Notes: generated by a model not told the origin, from the sequence alone. DNA of 64,000 nt from Pirellulaceae bacterium (GCA_029243025.1 JAQWSU010000045.1:930001-994000); one strand, 5' to 3'. Positions 8,471 through 18,065 are shown, numbered from the stretch's first letter. A program made the numbers and translations.

Positions 8471-9913
8471 ATGACCAGCCAACGAGTCCGATTTGCCTTG
8501 GCAAGCCTGTTGATCTTGCTGCCTATCAAGGGTGCCTTCGCCCAGAAGCACGTGATGTTCGATACACTTCAAAGCCGTGACGCGGAACTTTGGGACACTG
8601 CCTTGCAGATCTGGGAGTGGGCCGAACCGGGTTATCAGGAAACACAATCCGCCAAACTTCTCGCTTCCCTGTTAGAATCCGCCGGATTTCGTATCGATCA
8701 GGGTGTCGCCCAGATTCCGACGGCATTCACGGCCGAATTCGGCAAGGGTCAGCCGATCATTGGCATCTTGGGCGAATTCGACGCCTTACCCGGATTGTCA
8801 CAAGTCGCCGAACCCCAGCGTAAGCCGCGTCAAGGAGCCAGCTACGGTCACGGTTGCGGACATCACCTCTTCGGTGTGGCCTCCGCTGCGGCCGCCATCG
8901 CCGTTGCCGACCGCATCCAGGCAGGTGATTTAAAGGGGACGGTTCGCTTCTATGGCTGCCCGGCCGAGGAGGGAGGCGGTGCCAAGGTTTTCATGGTCCA
9001 GCAGGGACTGTTCGACGATTGCAATGCGGTCCTCCATTGGCACCCCAGCAGCAAGAACACGGCCGGTGATCGCAGTTCGCTAGCCCGCATTGCCGTCAAG
9101 TTCCGCTTTCGAGGCAAGAGTGCTCATGCGGCCGGCGCCCCGGATCAAGGGCGATCGGCCTTGGATGCGGTCGAATTAACGAATCATGCGGCCCAGCTCC
9201 TGCGAGAACACACACCCGATTTGTCTCGCATCCACCACGTGATTACCGCCGGCGGATCGGCTCCCAATGTGGTCCCTGATTTTTCGGAGGTCTACTACTA
9301 CGTAAGACATCCTCGAGCAGAAGTCGTCGGTCCTTTATATGAGCGTCTCGAGTTGTGCGCAAAAGCCGGTGCACTCGCCACAGAGACAGAATTGGAAATC
9401 GATCACCAGGGCGGCATTCGCGAGATCCTGCCAAACAATGCGTTGACTCGGATCAGCATGGCAAATCTGAGAAAGCTGAATGATTTAGCGTATAACGAAG
9501 AAGACGAGAAATTCGCAGTTCGTCTGCAACAGTCACTCAGCCAACAGCCAGCTCTGGAAGAGATCCAAGATGTTGTCGACCAAAGCGGCACGGTCGGCAT
9601 GGGATCAACCGATGTTGGCGATGTTTCCTGGGTCGTACCCACCACGGGATTTACAACGGCCTGTTGGGTGCCAGGCACTCCGGCGCATTCCTGGCAAGCC
9701 GTCGCGTGTGGGGCAACGCCCATCGCCCGAAAAGGAATGAACCTGGCAGCTCGTGTTTTGGCGGCAACTGCCTGGGATCTGTTCCTACAACCCGAGGTTC
9801 TCGCGGCTGCCAAAGAAGAACACCGATCACGCGTCGGCAACCAGAAATACCAATCCCTCATGCGACCGGGTCAAAAGCCGCCGCTCACTTATCGCGATCC
9901 TCCGCAACCCTAA
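8471..9913 (+). CDS. M20-family amidohydrolase (AbgB/aminoacylase-like), exported
   Basis: The 480-residue product begins with a signal peptide ending AFAQ and continues into a full M20 metallopeptidase/amidohydrolase. Visible motifs are GEFDALPG near 98-105, GHGCGHHLFG near 124 (zinc-binding histidines), PAEEGGGAK near 160 (catalytic and bridging Glu), and the dimerisation-domain start AGRS-like SAHAAGAPDQGRSALDAV near 218. The family hydrolyses N-acyl or p-aminobenzoyl-glutamate-type amides; the substrate here cannot be set. The start is supported by GAGGAG about 10 nt upstream. The closest family by sequence feel is the AbgB branch, which has an insertion around the central lid. Confidence 0.85.
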   Translation: MTSQRVRFALASLLILLPIKGAFAQKHVMFDTLQSRDAELWDTALQIWEWAEPGYQETQSAKLLASLLESAGFRIDQGVAQIPTAFTAEFGKGQPIIGILGEFDALPGLSQVAEPQRKPRQGASYGHGCGHHLFGVASAAAAIAVADRIQAGDLKGTVRFYGCPAEEGGGAKVFMVQQGLFDDCNAVLHWHPSSKNTAGDRSSLARIAVKFRFRGKSAHAAGAPDQGRSALDAVELTNHAAQLLREHTPDLSRIHHVITAGGSAPNVVPDFSEVYYYVRHPRAEVVGPLYERLELCAKAGALATETELEIDHQGGIREILPNNALTRISMANLRKLNDLAYNEEDEKFAVRLQQSLSQQPALEEIQDVVDQSGTVGMGSTDVGDVSWVVPTTGFTTACWVPGTPAHSWQAVACGATPIARKGMNLAARVLAATAWDLFLQPEVLAAAKEEHRSRVGNQKYQSLMRPGQKPPLTYRDPPQP

Positions 9914-9940
9914 CGAGCTTAAGACTGAGTCCCTCAGGAC

Positions 9941-11149
9941 ATGCTCAGAACAGAACGGACGAACCTCGTGAGCGAAACGGTTGACGATCCAGATGACGGC
10001 AGCACGCGCCGACGTTGTTACGTCTGTTTTCGTCCAGAGAATCTCTGTTTTTGCGATGCCATTCCGCGAATCAACAACCGCACATCCATCTTGATTCTGC
10101 AACATGCTCGTGAAAGATTCCACCCGTTCAACACAGCTCGAATCGTCAAACAGGCACTCGCAAATTCTCAATTACTAGTGGATCGAACAGAGAACCTCGC
10201 CACCGCTCAACTCCCGTTTCTTGACCAAGCTGGTCTCTTGTACCCCGGTCGTGATGCACCGGTGTTATCCGATGTGGCCGTGTCAGAACGGCCTCGCCAA
10301 CTAGTAATCATCGATGGCACTTGGCATCAGGCCAAAACATTAGTTCGAGACATTCCACGATTATCAGAATTACCCTGTTATCGGTTGGCTCCCGACTCGC
10401 CGGGTCGTTATCGCATTCGACGCGAACCGAATGCAACGTCGCTTTCGACTCTCGAAGCCACGGTGGCGGCGCTCAAAGTCTTAGAACCCGAGACGCAGGG
10501 TCTCGACCAACTTGTGTCCGCTTTCAATACGATGATCGAACAGCAACTGGCCGTACCAAAAGTAGCGACGAGTTGGCGAGTGAATCAACACCGGCGGCGC
10601 AATCATGTCAATATCCCTCGGGCAATCTCGCACAGCTTGGACCACGTAGTCGTTGCGTACGGGGAATCATCGGCCGGACAACCAGGGCAAGCTCGCAGAC
10701 CACGGCCGCCTGTTTATTGGGTCGCCGAAAGAATAGGATCCGGTGAGCGCTTTGAGGCGGCGATTCAATCCGACAAGAGTAACAGCGACCCGTTTCTCAC
10801 TCATCTTAAGTTGACGGCCGAGCAGTTCAAATCCGCGGTAACCGCCGAAGAATTCCGCAGCCACTGGGAGAATTTCTTGCAACCCGAAGATACGCTGGCC
10901 GTTTACCACCAAAGCAGCGTACAATTACTCAAAAATATCGGTGGCAAGGTTGTCAGATGCCACGTTTTGAAATCGGTCGATTTCACCAACCATCGCGGCA
11001 CGTTGGAAGAAATCATACATGCAGAAGGAATTGTAAGTGGCCCAATCCATCATGCCGGACGCGCCGGCGAGCGACTCGCCAAGGCTGTCGCATTGGTCCG
11101 CCACCTTCGCGAAATGGCCCAAGCAGATTGTGGCCTGCCTGACAACTAA
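9941..11149 (+). CDS. DTW-domain tRNA aminocarboxypropyltransferase-like protein with C-terminal extension
   Basis: Residues about 20-215 form a DTW domain (TapT/TuaA family), which installs acp3U on tRNA with SAM as donor. The zinc-type cluster CYVCFRPENLCFC is near residue 26, LILQHARERFHPFNTARI near 50, and the name-giving motif appears as IDGTWHQAK near 124, with RIRREPNATSLSTLEA near 162. Typical bacterial members are about 200-250 residues; this one has 402. The extra C-terminal ~190 residues contain alternating strands and helices (YWVAERIGSG, DTLAVYHQSSVQLL, AGRAGERLAKAVALV) and could be an RNase-H-like fold, though that is a guess. A GTG at 9968 is an alternative start. Confidence 0.82.
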   Translation: MLRTERTNLVSETVDDPDDGSTRRRCYVCFRPENLCFCDAIPRINNRTSILILQHARERFHPFNTARIVKQALANSQLLVDRTENLATAQLPFLDQAGLLYPGRDAPVLSDVAVSERPRQLVIIDGTWHQAKTLVRDIPRLSELPCYRLAPDSPGRYRIRREPNATSLSTLEATVAALKVLEPETQGLDQLVSAFNTMIEQQLAVPKVATSWRVNQHRRRNHVNIPRAISHSLDHVVVAYGESSAGQPGQARRPRPPVYWVAERIGSGERFEAAIQSDKSNSDPFLTHLKLTAEQFKSAVTAEEFRSHWENFLQPEDTLAVYHQSSVQLLKNIGGKVVRCHVLKSVDFTNHRGTLEEIIHAEGIVSGPIHHAGRAGERLAKAVALVRHLREMAQADCGLPDN

Positions 11150-11252
11150 AAATCATTTTATCGAGGGGCCAACACCCTTTGCACTTATCGGATTTTCAAA
11201 TTAGCATGCGAACCTTTTCCCAATCCGCCACGCCGGCTGGCGGAAAACAATC

Positions 11253-11603
11253 ATGATCGCAATCAATCGCCCCAACTCCGACAGCAATCAAGATCGACCG
11301 AGCCTCGAACCAGGGCAACTTATCCGCCATCGCCGATACGGATACCGAGGCGTCATCGTCGATTTCGACGAATCTTGCCAAGCCGACCAAACTTGGTATC
11401 ACAAGAACCAAACGCAACCAAATCGGAATCAACGCTGGTACCATATCTTGGTCGACGGCACTGCAACTTGCACCTACGCCGCCGCCGAAAATCTGACCGT
11501 TGACTCGAGCCAGTTCCCGATCGATCACCCACTTTTACAACACTTTTTCTGCGGATTTGAAGACGGACGTTACATCCGAAATGAGGTCTCCTGGCCTCAA
11601 TAG
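11253..11603 (+). CDS. HspQ/YccV-like hemimethylated-DNA-binding domain protein
   Basis: The 116-residue product fits the YccV-like (HspQ) family: LEPGQLIRHRRYGYRGVIVDFD near residue 18, WYHKNQTQPNRNQRWYHILVDG near 48, TYAAAENL near 74 and HPLLQHFFCGF near 92. E. coli HspQ stimulates the Lon protease and was first described as binding hemimethylated oriC. The compact beta fold fits almost the whole length. It sits alone between a DTW gene and a secreted propeller; there is no Lon gene nearby in this window. Confidence 0.85.
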   Translation: MIAINRPNSDSNQDRPSLEPGQLIRHRRYGYRGVIVDFDESCQADQTWYHKNQTQPNRNQRWYHILVDGTATCTYAAAENLTVDSSQFPIDHPLLQHFFCGFEDGRYIRNEVSWPQ

Positions 11604-11712
11604 GAGTCTCCCATCAGGCAACGTCTCTTCTTGGAGATTGACCGCCCGATTGGGGACCGCCACAATCGACTGTTCGTTTACTTTTGTTCAAACCCCCAAC
11701 TGGTTGATTCGT

Positions 11713-12972
11713 ATGATGTTCAATCTTGATCTCGCTTCGACTCGATTCCTATGGGCGACCTTATTGACACTGTCATCCGCCAGCGGGTTGTCCGCCGACG
11801 ATTTCTCACTCGAAACCCAACAAATCACTCAAGGCCCCGACCACCACTTCTTTGGCTACATTGGCCAAAGCTTGACAACACCCTGGAACGCGAGCGGACG
11901 TTACATTCTTTCTTTGCGCACCTCTTTTCATAATCGCATGCCTCATCCGGGTGAAGCGGCAGATGTCGTTCTCATCGATACACAGAATGCCTACCGTGTG
12001 AGCCCTATCGAAAAGTCACGTGCCTGGAATTTCCAGCAAGGCACGATGTTCTATTGGCATCCTAAACATCCAGAAACGCAGTTTTTCTTCAACGATCGAG
12101 ATCCCAACTCCAACACAGTGTTTACCGTGCTCTACGACATTGAACAGCAACGTCGCATCCGCGAATATCGCTTTGAAGACATTTCGGTCGCCAATGGAGG
12201 CGTCTCACCGACCGGCGATTTCTTCCTGGCAATCAACTATGGAAGAATGGCCAAGTTACGCCCCGTGACAGGCTATCCGGGAGCCGCTGATCATACGAAT
12301 AATCTGCCTGCACCCGACAATGACGGCATCTTTCGAGTGGACATCGAGACCGGTAAACAACGTCTGATTGTTTCCTTTGAACAACTGCACAATCTGCTGC
12401 AAGATCAAGCTCTTGATGTCAACGATGCCCACTTCTACATCAACCATTCATTGGCCAACCGCACAGGGGAACTGGTCTACTTTTACGCGCGGGCACGGCG
12501 GGGCGACTCAACAATGGCCATCAATGTGCCCTGTTCTATCCGCACCGACGGAACCGAACTACGTGCTCACGAATACATTGGCGGACATCCTGAATGGGAT
12601 CAAGGCACAGTCGTGATCGGATCCAAAGGGAAAAAACAGGTTCGGTACGATGTTCACTCCAGCAAAATCATCGGCCAAATCGCAACACCCCAGATCATCC
12701 CGGGCCCTGGGGGCGATGTGTCGCTGTCCGCCGACGGCAACTGGTTCGTTTGCGGATATTCGACAAAGGATCGTCAACAAAATAAATATGTCGTTTACCG
12801 TCGATCTGACGGAGCGTTTGCGGCCTCAGAGCCTTTTTCACGCGGCCCCTACCAACGGGGTGAATTGCGCATCGATCCCGCACCACGTTGGAACCGGGAC
12901 CAATCTAAAATTTTGATTCCAGCTTTCACGCCTGACGGCACGCGGCAATTACAGCTACTTAAGATCAACTAA
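11713..12972 (+). CDS. Secreted beta-propeller protein (oligogalacturonate-lyase-like fold)
   Basis: The ATG at 11713 (or the adjacent one at 11716) starts a clear signal peptide ending SGLSADD, giving about 420 residues. The long upstream frame from 11500 overlaps the HspQ gene and adds unstructured sequence, so I reject it. Repeated strand blocks (GRYILSLRTSFHN, GTMFYWHPKHPET, NTVFTVLYDIEQQ, GVSPTGDFFLAINY, GDVSLSADGNWFVCGY, APRWNRDQSKILIPAF) are typical of a TolB/oligogalacturonate-lyase seven-bladed propeller. A catalytic role in pectin breakdown is possible but I cannot place the metal-binding residues with certainty. The gene ends 73 bp from the convergent lipid kinase gene. Confidence 0.7.
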   Translation: MMFNLDLASTRFLWATLLTLSSASGLSADDFSLETQQITQGPDHHFFGYIGQSLTTPWNASGRYILSLRTSFHNRMPHPGEAADVVLIDTQNAYRVSPIEKSRAWNFQQGTMFYWHPKHPETQFFFNDRDPNSNTVFTVLYDIEQQRRIREYRFEDISVANGGVSPTGDFFLAINYGRMAKLRPVTGYPGAADHTNNLPAPDNDGIFRVDIETGKQRLIVSFEQLHNLLQDQALDVNDAHFYINHSLANRTGELVYFYARARRGDSTMAINVPCSIRTDGTELRAHEYIGGHPEWDQGTVVIGSKGKKQVRYDVHSSKIIGQIATPQIIPGPGGDVSLSADGNWFVCGYSTKDRQQNKYVVYRRSDGAFAASEPFSRGPYQRGELRIDPAPRWNRDQSKILIPAFTPDGTRQLQLLKIN

Positions 12973-13045
12973 TCAAACACCGATCAACCCAACTCACGCC
13001 TAACCAGCCCGACCGGCAACACCTCTAACCGAGGCATTTCGTCAG

Positions 13046-13963
13046 CTAATCGATGCTCACTGAATCGGCCGGGTTCCAAAGAACTCGCAATGCCTGGGGA
13101 ATCACCTCTGCGTCAAATGGAGACACACCCTCGACTTCCCCATCCAGATTAAGCGGACTTGCGGCGGCCTCAATCCGCAGCTTGCACACTTGTCGAGATT
13201 CAACGAAGGGTAGCTGGAGATGCGAGCCATCAAACACGCGTTGAAAAAACTTTATCATTTGGCTTCGCGTGGCCTTACGAAGAATGACAACATCGACTCG
13301 ACCATCATCAATCTGGGCATTTGGAGCCATCAACATCTGCTTGCCAGTCGTCTTGGTCACACAAGCAATCACGAATTGAAAATCACCCTCGATCACCTCG
13401 TTATCGAGGGTAATTTTCGCGTACCTCGGCCGAGGCCAAGCGATCTCTAACAGGGCCGCAACCGCGTAACGACGCCCTCCCAGCATCCGCAACTTTTCAG
13501 CCTTCTGATTGATCGTAGCGATCGCACCCCAGCCAACGATATTCACGCAATAGGTCGTCCGATCGGTTGATTTCACTTCAACCACATCGAGCCAACGAGA
13601 TTGTGCTGTCAGGATTGCTTTTCCCGAACTGGCAACCGTTGAACAATTAAGATCTTGGTGCAATGTGTTTCCCGTCCCAGCAGGTACGAGACAGATGGGC
13701 AACTTCGGCCGTTGCTGTCGAAGCATCAAACCACCGACAACGTCATGCACCGTCCCATCTCCACCAATCACGCAAAGACAATCGTAATCATCCAAACTCA
13801 GGTCACGGCAAAGCTCGATCGCGTGTCCCGGATACTGTGTTGGCTGCGAATCGAGCGAAACACCGGCCTTAGATAGTAATTCGCCTAATTCATTCAACAC
13901 CGATAGACCTTGGCGAGATCCACCTTGTGGATTGACGATTGCAACACATTTTTTGAGAGCCAT
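13046..13963 (-). CDS. Diacylglycerol-kinase-like lipid kinase
   Basis: The product carries the DAGK catalytic domain: AIVNPQGGSRQG at the N-terminus, VIGGDGTVHDVVGG near residue 75 (the GGDGT nucleotide-binding motif), and LVPAGTGNTLHQDL near 103. The C-terminal half, with NVVIL-type strands (RVDVVILRKATRSQM) and LNLDGE near 290, fits the second lobe of the YegS/DgkB family. It would phosphorylate a lipid such as diacylglycerol at the membrane. I use the ATG at 13963 (305 residues) because it begins directly with the first strand; an in-frame start at 13990 would add nine residues. Confidence 0.87.
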   Translation of the reverse strand: MALKKCVAIVNPQGGSRQGLSVLNELGELLSKAGVSLDSQPTQYPGHAIELCRDLSLDDYDCLCVIGGDGTVHDVVGGLMLRQQRPKLPICLVPAGTGNTLHQDLNCSTVASSGKAILTAQSRWLDVVEVKSTDRTTYCVNIVGWGAIATINQKAEKLRMLGGRRYAVAALLEIAWPRPRYAKITLDNEVIEGDFQFVIACVTKTTGKQMLMAPNAQIDDGRVDVVILRKATRSQMIKFFQRVFDGSHLQLPFVESRQVCKLRIEAAASPLNLDGEVEGVSPFDAEVIPQALRVLWNPADSVSID

Positions 13964-14033
13964 GTCAACTCCTACCGCTGGGATCTTCACCGAGATGTTA
14001 AGTCAAAAAACCGACGGCGCGTAGAGCAATCAC

Positions 14034-14089
14034 CGTGTCTCGCAAATCGTGTCTCGCAAATCGTATCTCGGAAATCGCGTCTCGAGATT
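14034..14089. repeat. 14-bp tandem repeat, four decaying copies
   Basis: The unit CGTGTCTCGCAAAT occurs at 14034-14047 and 14048-14061 (identical), then as CGTATCTCGGAAAT at 14062-14075 and CGCGTCTCGAGATT at 14076-14089. It lies between the lipid kinase and tex, 71-126 bp upstream of the kinase ATG on the minus strand. The graded decay suggests repeated slipped-strand duplication. No protein-coding or known regulatory meaning is evident. Confidence 0.85.
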
Positions 14090-14170
14090 AACGTTAGCCT
14101 ATCGCGGTGACGCATCTCGATCTCACCAACCGGAACCTGTAGAAATGGCTCAAACTACCGTTCCGTTCAA

Positions 14171-16369
14171 TTACTCGGCATCAATTTGCTTTCGCGAAAG
14201 GGCGATGCGCTTGCGATCGAGATCAACTTCCAGCACGCGAACTTGCACCACATCACCCACGGAAACGATATCACTCGGATCAGCAACGTAGGTATCGGCC
14301 AGTTGAGAAATGTGAATCAAACCGTCTTGGTGCACACCAATATCGACAAAGGCTCCAAATTTCGTCACGTTCGTCACAACACCCTCAAGCCTCATGTCGA
14401 CCTGCAAGTCCTGCAGTTGGTCGATTCCTTCCGCAAAGCGGGCAACTTTAAACTCGCTGCGCGGGTCACGGCCCGGCTTGGCTAACTCGGAGAGAATGTC
14501 TTGGATTGTAGGAAGCCCACTCTTGTCGTCCACGAATTCATTCGCATTCAGCTTTTCAGAGAGCGTCACATTTCCGACGAGCTGCTGTGTATCAGCAGCT
14601 AATTTCGTCGCCATCGCTTTGACAATGTAATAACTTTCCGGATGCACGGCCGAGTTATCCAGCGGTTGGCGGCCGTTAAGAATCCTAAGAAAGCCAGCAC
14701 ATTGCTCGAATGCTTTCTTACCAAGCTTGGGCACTGACAGCAGTTCTTGCCGACTCTTAAATCGCCCATTCGCATCGCGATAGTCAACAATTTTCTGAGC
14801 CAATTTGGGACCGATTCCCGCTACATGAGCCAGCAACGGCGCACTGGCAAGATTCACATCCACGCCCACCGAATTGACACAAGACTCGACTTCTCGAACA
14901 AGAGACTTCTTCAGCAATGTCTGATTGACGTCATGTTGATACTGGCCCACACCAATCGACTTGGGGTCAATCTTCACCAATTCTGCCAATGGATCCTGCA
15001 GTCGATGAGCAATGCTGATCGCGCCTCGCACAGTCACGTCCAAATCAGGATATTCGCTGACCGCCAAATCACTAGCGGAATAAATCGATGCGCCCGATTC
15101 GCTCACCATGACTTTTGTCACGTCCTTCAAGCTCTCTTCACGCACCAGGGTTGAAACAAAAGTGTCCGTCTCTCTCGAGGCAGTACCATTCCCGATCGAA
15201 ATCAATTTCACATCGTGCTCGGTAATCAGTTTGCACAAAGTTTTTTTTGCAGCTTCGGTGTCATTACGCGGTGGTGTCGGGTAGATCGTGGCGTGTGCTA
15301 AAAACTTTCCCGTACCATCGACAACAGCCACTTTACATCCGGTACGAAAGCCCGGATCAATTCCAACGGTAACCCGGGGCCCGGCTGGCGGTGCCAACAG
15401 CAACTCCCTCAGATTTTTCGCAAAGACAATGATCGCATCGCCGTCGGCATCTTCTTTCAATGATTGAACCACCGTCGATTCGGTGGCCGATAACAGCAGG
15501 CGTTCATAGCAATCCACTACGGTTTGTCGCAAAGCATCGCAAAACTCAAACTGGTGATTGTGTATCAGCTTTTGTTGCAACTTACGTGTGACATATTGAT
15601 CATCCAGTTCGAGTGAAATACGCAACAACCCCTCGGCTTCACCTCGTTTCATGGCCAAAAACCGGTGCGATGGAATGCGATTGACCGATTCACGGTGATC
15701 GAAATACATTTCGAACTTACTGGCAGCTTCTTTTTTTCCTCGTTTAACATGCGACGCAATCTGACCATCGTTAGTCGCTTGTTCAACAAGCCATTGACGG
15801 GTCTCCGCATCTTCCGACCACACCTCCGCGACAATATCGCAGGCACCTCGCAAAGCCGCCTGAGTATCTGGCACGTCGAGTTCTGGACGAACAAACTCTT
15901 GCAACACGCTGCCAGTTGAACGATTCAGTTTTTCTTGGTTGAGCAACAGATCGGCCAGTGGTTGCAATCCCTGCTCTCGGGCGACGGTCGCTCGTGTGCG
16001 ACGTTTAGGTTTGAATGGCAAATACAGCGATTCCAAAGTTTGCTTGTCATTGCATGATTCAATTTGCCTTTGCAATTCCGGCGTCAGAAGCTCCTGTTGG
16101 TCGATCGACTTGAGAATTGTTGCTTTTCGATCGGCCAATTCGCGTGCTCTCGACAAAGCGTCTTCCACACTTCGCAAGGCAATTTCGTCCAGCGTTCCAG
16201 TCGCTTCCTTTCGATATCGAGCAATAAATGGGATTGTGTTGCCCGAATCCAACAACTCAACGGTCGTGCGAACTGACTTCTCAGAAACACCAACTGCCTT
16301 TGCAATCTGCCGAACCACTTTATCCAAATCAAAACAATCAAACTTCTTCGTTACCATTTTGCTTTCCAT
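14171..16369 (-). CDS. tex: Tex, S1-type RNA-binding transcription accessory protein
   Basis: The 732-residue product is a full-length Tex. The N-terminal helical Tex domain includes DSGNTIPFIARYRKEATG near residue 46 and ESLYLPFKPKRRTRA near 114. The YqgF/RNase-H-like domain with TVGIDPGFRTGCKVAVVD starts near 335, followed by ISIGNGTASRETD. The helix-hairpin-helix part (LAHVAGIGPKLAQKIVDYR, LLSVPKLGKKAFEQCAGF) lies near 520-570. The C-terminal S1 domain (GVVTNVTKFGAFVDIGVHQDGLIHISQL) lies near 650-720. Tex binds RNA and affects transcription and ribosome hibernation in other bacteria. It is transcribed toward the lipid kinase gene with a 207-bp gap, which contains the tandem repeat. Confidence 0.95.
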   Translation of the reverse strand: MESKMVTKKFDCFDLDKVVRQIAKAVGVSEKSVRTTVELLDSGNTIPFIARYRKEATGTLDEIALRSVEDALSRARELADRKATILKSIDQQELLTPELQRQIESCNDKQTLESLYLPFKPKRRTRATVAREQGLQPLADLLLNQEKLNRSTGSVLQEFVRPELDVPDTQAALRGACDIVAEVWSEDAETRQWLVEQATNDGQIASHVKRGKKEAASKFEMYFDHRESVNRIPSHRFLAMKRGEAEGLLRISLELDDQYVTRKLQQKLIHNHQFEFCDALRQTVVDCYERLLLSATESTVVQSLKEDADGDAIIVFAKNLRELLLAPPAGPRVTVGIDPGFRTGCKVAVVDGTGKFLAHATIYPTPPRNDTEAAKKTLCKLITEHDVKLISIGNGTASRETDTFVSTLVREESLKDVTKVMVSESGASIYSASDLAVSEYPDLDVTVRGAISIAHRLQDPLAELVKIDPKSIGVGQYQHDVNQTLLKKSLVREVESCVNSVGVDVNLASAPLLAHVAGIGPKLAQKIVDYRDANGRFKSRQELLSVPKLGKKAFEQCAGFLRILNGRQPLDNSAVHPESYYIVKAMATKLAADTQQLVGNVTLSEKLNANEFVDDKSGLPTIQDILSELAKPGRDPRSEFKVARFAEGIDQLQDLQVDMRLEGVVTNVTKFGAFVDIGVHQDGLIHISQLADTYVADPSDIVSVGDVVQVRVLEVDLDRKRIALSRKQIDAE

Positions 16370-16610
16370 GCGTCATCTCAGAGCACCTACTAAAAACCGA
16401 GACAAGAACCGCCGCGGTCAGCCAGGATTTAAACATGCGGATCACCCCAACGTCTATCCCCTAGTATTCCTGCTCGACCAACCCTTTCGCCGAACAAATC
16501 AATAACCCATGCTTCCTGCAAACGCCCCCCCCACCTGATACGACCCGACAGCCGACGATAAAATGAGTACGGAATTCATTTTCACCCCTCCGTCTACGAG
16601 GTTACCCCGC

Positions 16611-16970
16611 ATGATTGTCGTCACAAATCGGATACCGGTTGCAAAAGGTCATGAAATTGACTTTGAAGACCGTTTTCGCAACCGAGTCCACTTGGTCGAT
16701 CAGGCACTTGGATTTATTCGCAATGAGGTCCATCGGCCTAAACCGGCTAAATTCGACCACGAAACGGGTAAGTTCCTCGAAGATCCTGATGCAGAGGGCT
16801 TTTACGAGGTAAAAACCTGGTGGAAATCGTTAGACGATTTCACAGCCTGGACGCGCAGTGAAGCTTTCGCCGAAGCCCACGCGAATCGCCCTCCCAAAGA
16901 AATGTTCCGAGGACCAAGCAAATTAGATGTTCACGAAGTATTTCTGACCACAGACGAGATTGACGTCTGA
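16611..16970 (+). CDS. Antibiotic-biosynthesis-monooxygenase / IsdG-like protein
   Basis: The ATG at 16611 gives a 119-residue protein that starts with the first strand of an ABM dimeric ferredoxin-like fold (MIVVTNRIPVAKGHEIDFEDRF). Another in-frame ATG at 16563 adds 16 residues lacking structure. The pattern of an Asn near residue 6, a Trp in YEVKTWWKSLDDFTAW, and a His in FAEAHANRP is that of the IsdG/HmoA-type heme-degrading monooxygenases (Asn/Trp/His triad). Heme breakdown is therefore plausible but not shown; related ABM proteins oxidise quinol-like compounds. It diverges from tex and converges with the AI-2E permease gene, with a 9-bp gap. Confidence 0.75.
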   Translation: MIVVTNRIPVAKGHEIDFEDRFRNRVHLVDQALGFIRNEVHRPKPAKFDHETGKFLEDPDAEGFYEVKTWWKSLDDFTAWTRSEAFAEAHANRPPKEMFRGPSKLDVHEVFLTTDEIDV

Positions 16971-16979
16971 TCGAGACGA

Positions 16980-18065
16980 TCAACTGTTACCTTCGGCTTT
17001 CGAAATCGTCTCGCCAAATGTCTCAGCAAAAATCTCCCATGCCGTCATGAACATTGCCGCCACAGTTGGACCGACAATTAACCCAACCGCGCCGAACGCC
17101 GACAGGCCACCAAACGTGCTAATCAGAATCAAGAGATCTGGCATCTGAGTATCACTGCCCACGAGTCGCGGTCTCAACACGTTGTCAATCGTACTGACCA
17201 CGACAGCGCACCACGCTGCTAGGCCGATGGCTGCGACCGTGTGGCCAGTCACAAAAAGATAAATCACAGCTGGCACCCAAACCAGCGCGGTACCGATCCC
17301 TGGAATCACTGAAAAAACTGCCATGATCGTGCCCCAAAACGCAGCCGAATCAATCCCAGCAACAGCAAATCCCAAACCTCCCAACAAACCTTGGATCGCC
17401 CCGATCACGAGCGTGCCTTTGATCGTGGCCCGAGTCACGGAACTTCCTTTTTGAATCAACAAGTGCTTAACATCATTCGGTAAAGGGATGTACCCCATCG
17501 CCGCGTCTTTGAGTGCGGGACCGCTGCGAAGAAAGAAGAACATAGCGTACAGCATGACAAACAAATGCAGAAAAAAGGCTGCGGTGCCTTGCGTCGCTGC
17601 AGTCAGATTACTGAACAATACCTGGCCGATCTTCGCCGCTAATTCGCCCAACTTCCCCATCACCTGCTGAGAAGTTAAATGAACTCGATCGTGTGCGGGA
17701 ACCCAGGCCGGTAAAGTCGGTTTCCAGTCGTCATCAGCGTCCAAACGATCCTGAATCCAAGGCAGCGCATTTTTGCTCAGGGTAACGCCCTGCTCAGCAA
17801 CCGTCCCCACGAGTCCCAGCAGGGGCAGCACCACAATCAAGGTGACAATCGCCAATGTCAGCATCGCCGTAATGGTTCGCCGATTACCGCACCAAACCAG
17901 TAGCTTTCTATAAAGCGGATGGGTAATTCCACTAAAGACCGCAGCCAAAAACAGCGCGACAAAAAATCCGCGAATCATCCGAAAGAAAATGATTGTGATC
18001 GCAAGCGTTAGCAATAAAACAACCGTCTTACGCACTTTGTCTGGGTTGAGTGTGGAATTGTTCAT
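16980..18065 (-). CDS. AI-2E family (UPF0118/YdiK-type) membrane permease
   Basis: The 361-residue protein has the layout of the AI-2E transporter family: two N-terminal helices (LLLTLAITIIFFRMIRGFFVALFLAAVF), a helix pair (TAMLTLAIVTLIVVLPLLGLV), a soluble segment (about 90-155), then five to six further helices, with the conserved stretch IPGIGTALVWVPAVIYLFVTG near 245 and GLIVGPTVAAMFMTAWEIF at the end. Family members export autoinducer-2, or act as Na+/H+ antiporters or general exporters; the substrate cannot be told here. It is transcribed away from the sulfatase gene, with a 182-bp divergent region between. Confidence 0.87.
   Translation of the reverse strand: MNNSTLNPDKVRKTVVLLLTLAITIIFFRMIRGFFVALFLAAVFSGITHPLYRKLLVWCGNRRTITAMLTLAIVTLIVVLPLLGLVGTVAEQGVTLSKNALPWIQDRLDADDDWKPTLPAWVPAHDRVHLTSQQVMGKLGELAAKIGQVLFSNLTAATQGTAAFFLHLFVMLYAMFFFLRSGPALKDAAMGYIPLPNDVKHLLIQKGSSVTRATIKGTLVIGAIQGLLGGLGFAVAGIDSAAFWGTIMAVFSVIPGIGTALVWVPAVIYLFVTGHTVAAIGLAAWCAVVVSTIDNVLRPRLVGSDTQMPDLLILISTFGGLSAFGAVGLIVGPTVAAMFMTAWEIFAETFGETISKAEGNS

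Noticed and set aside
11500-11712. Upstream extension of the beta-propeller frame
   Set aside because: It overlaps the HspQ-like gene and precedes a clear signal peptide at 11713.
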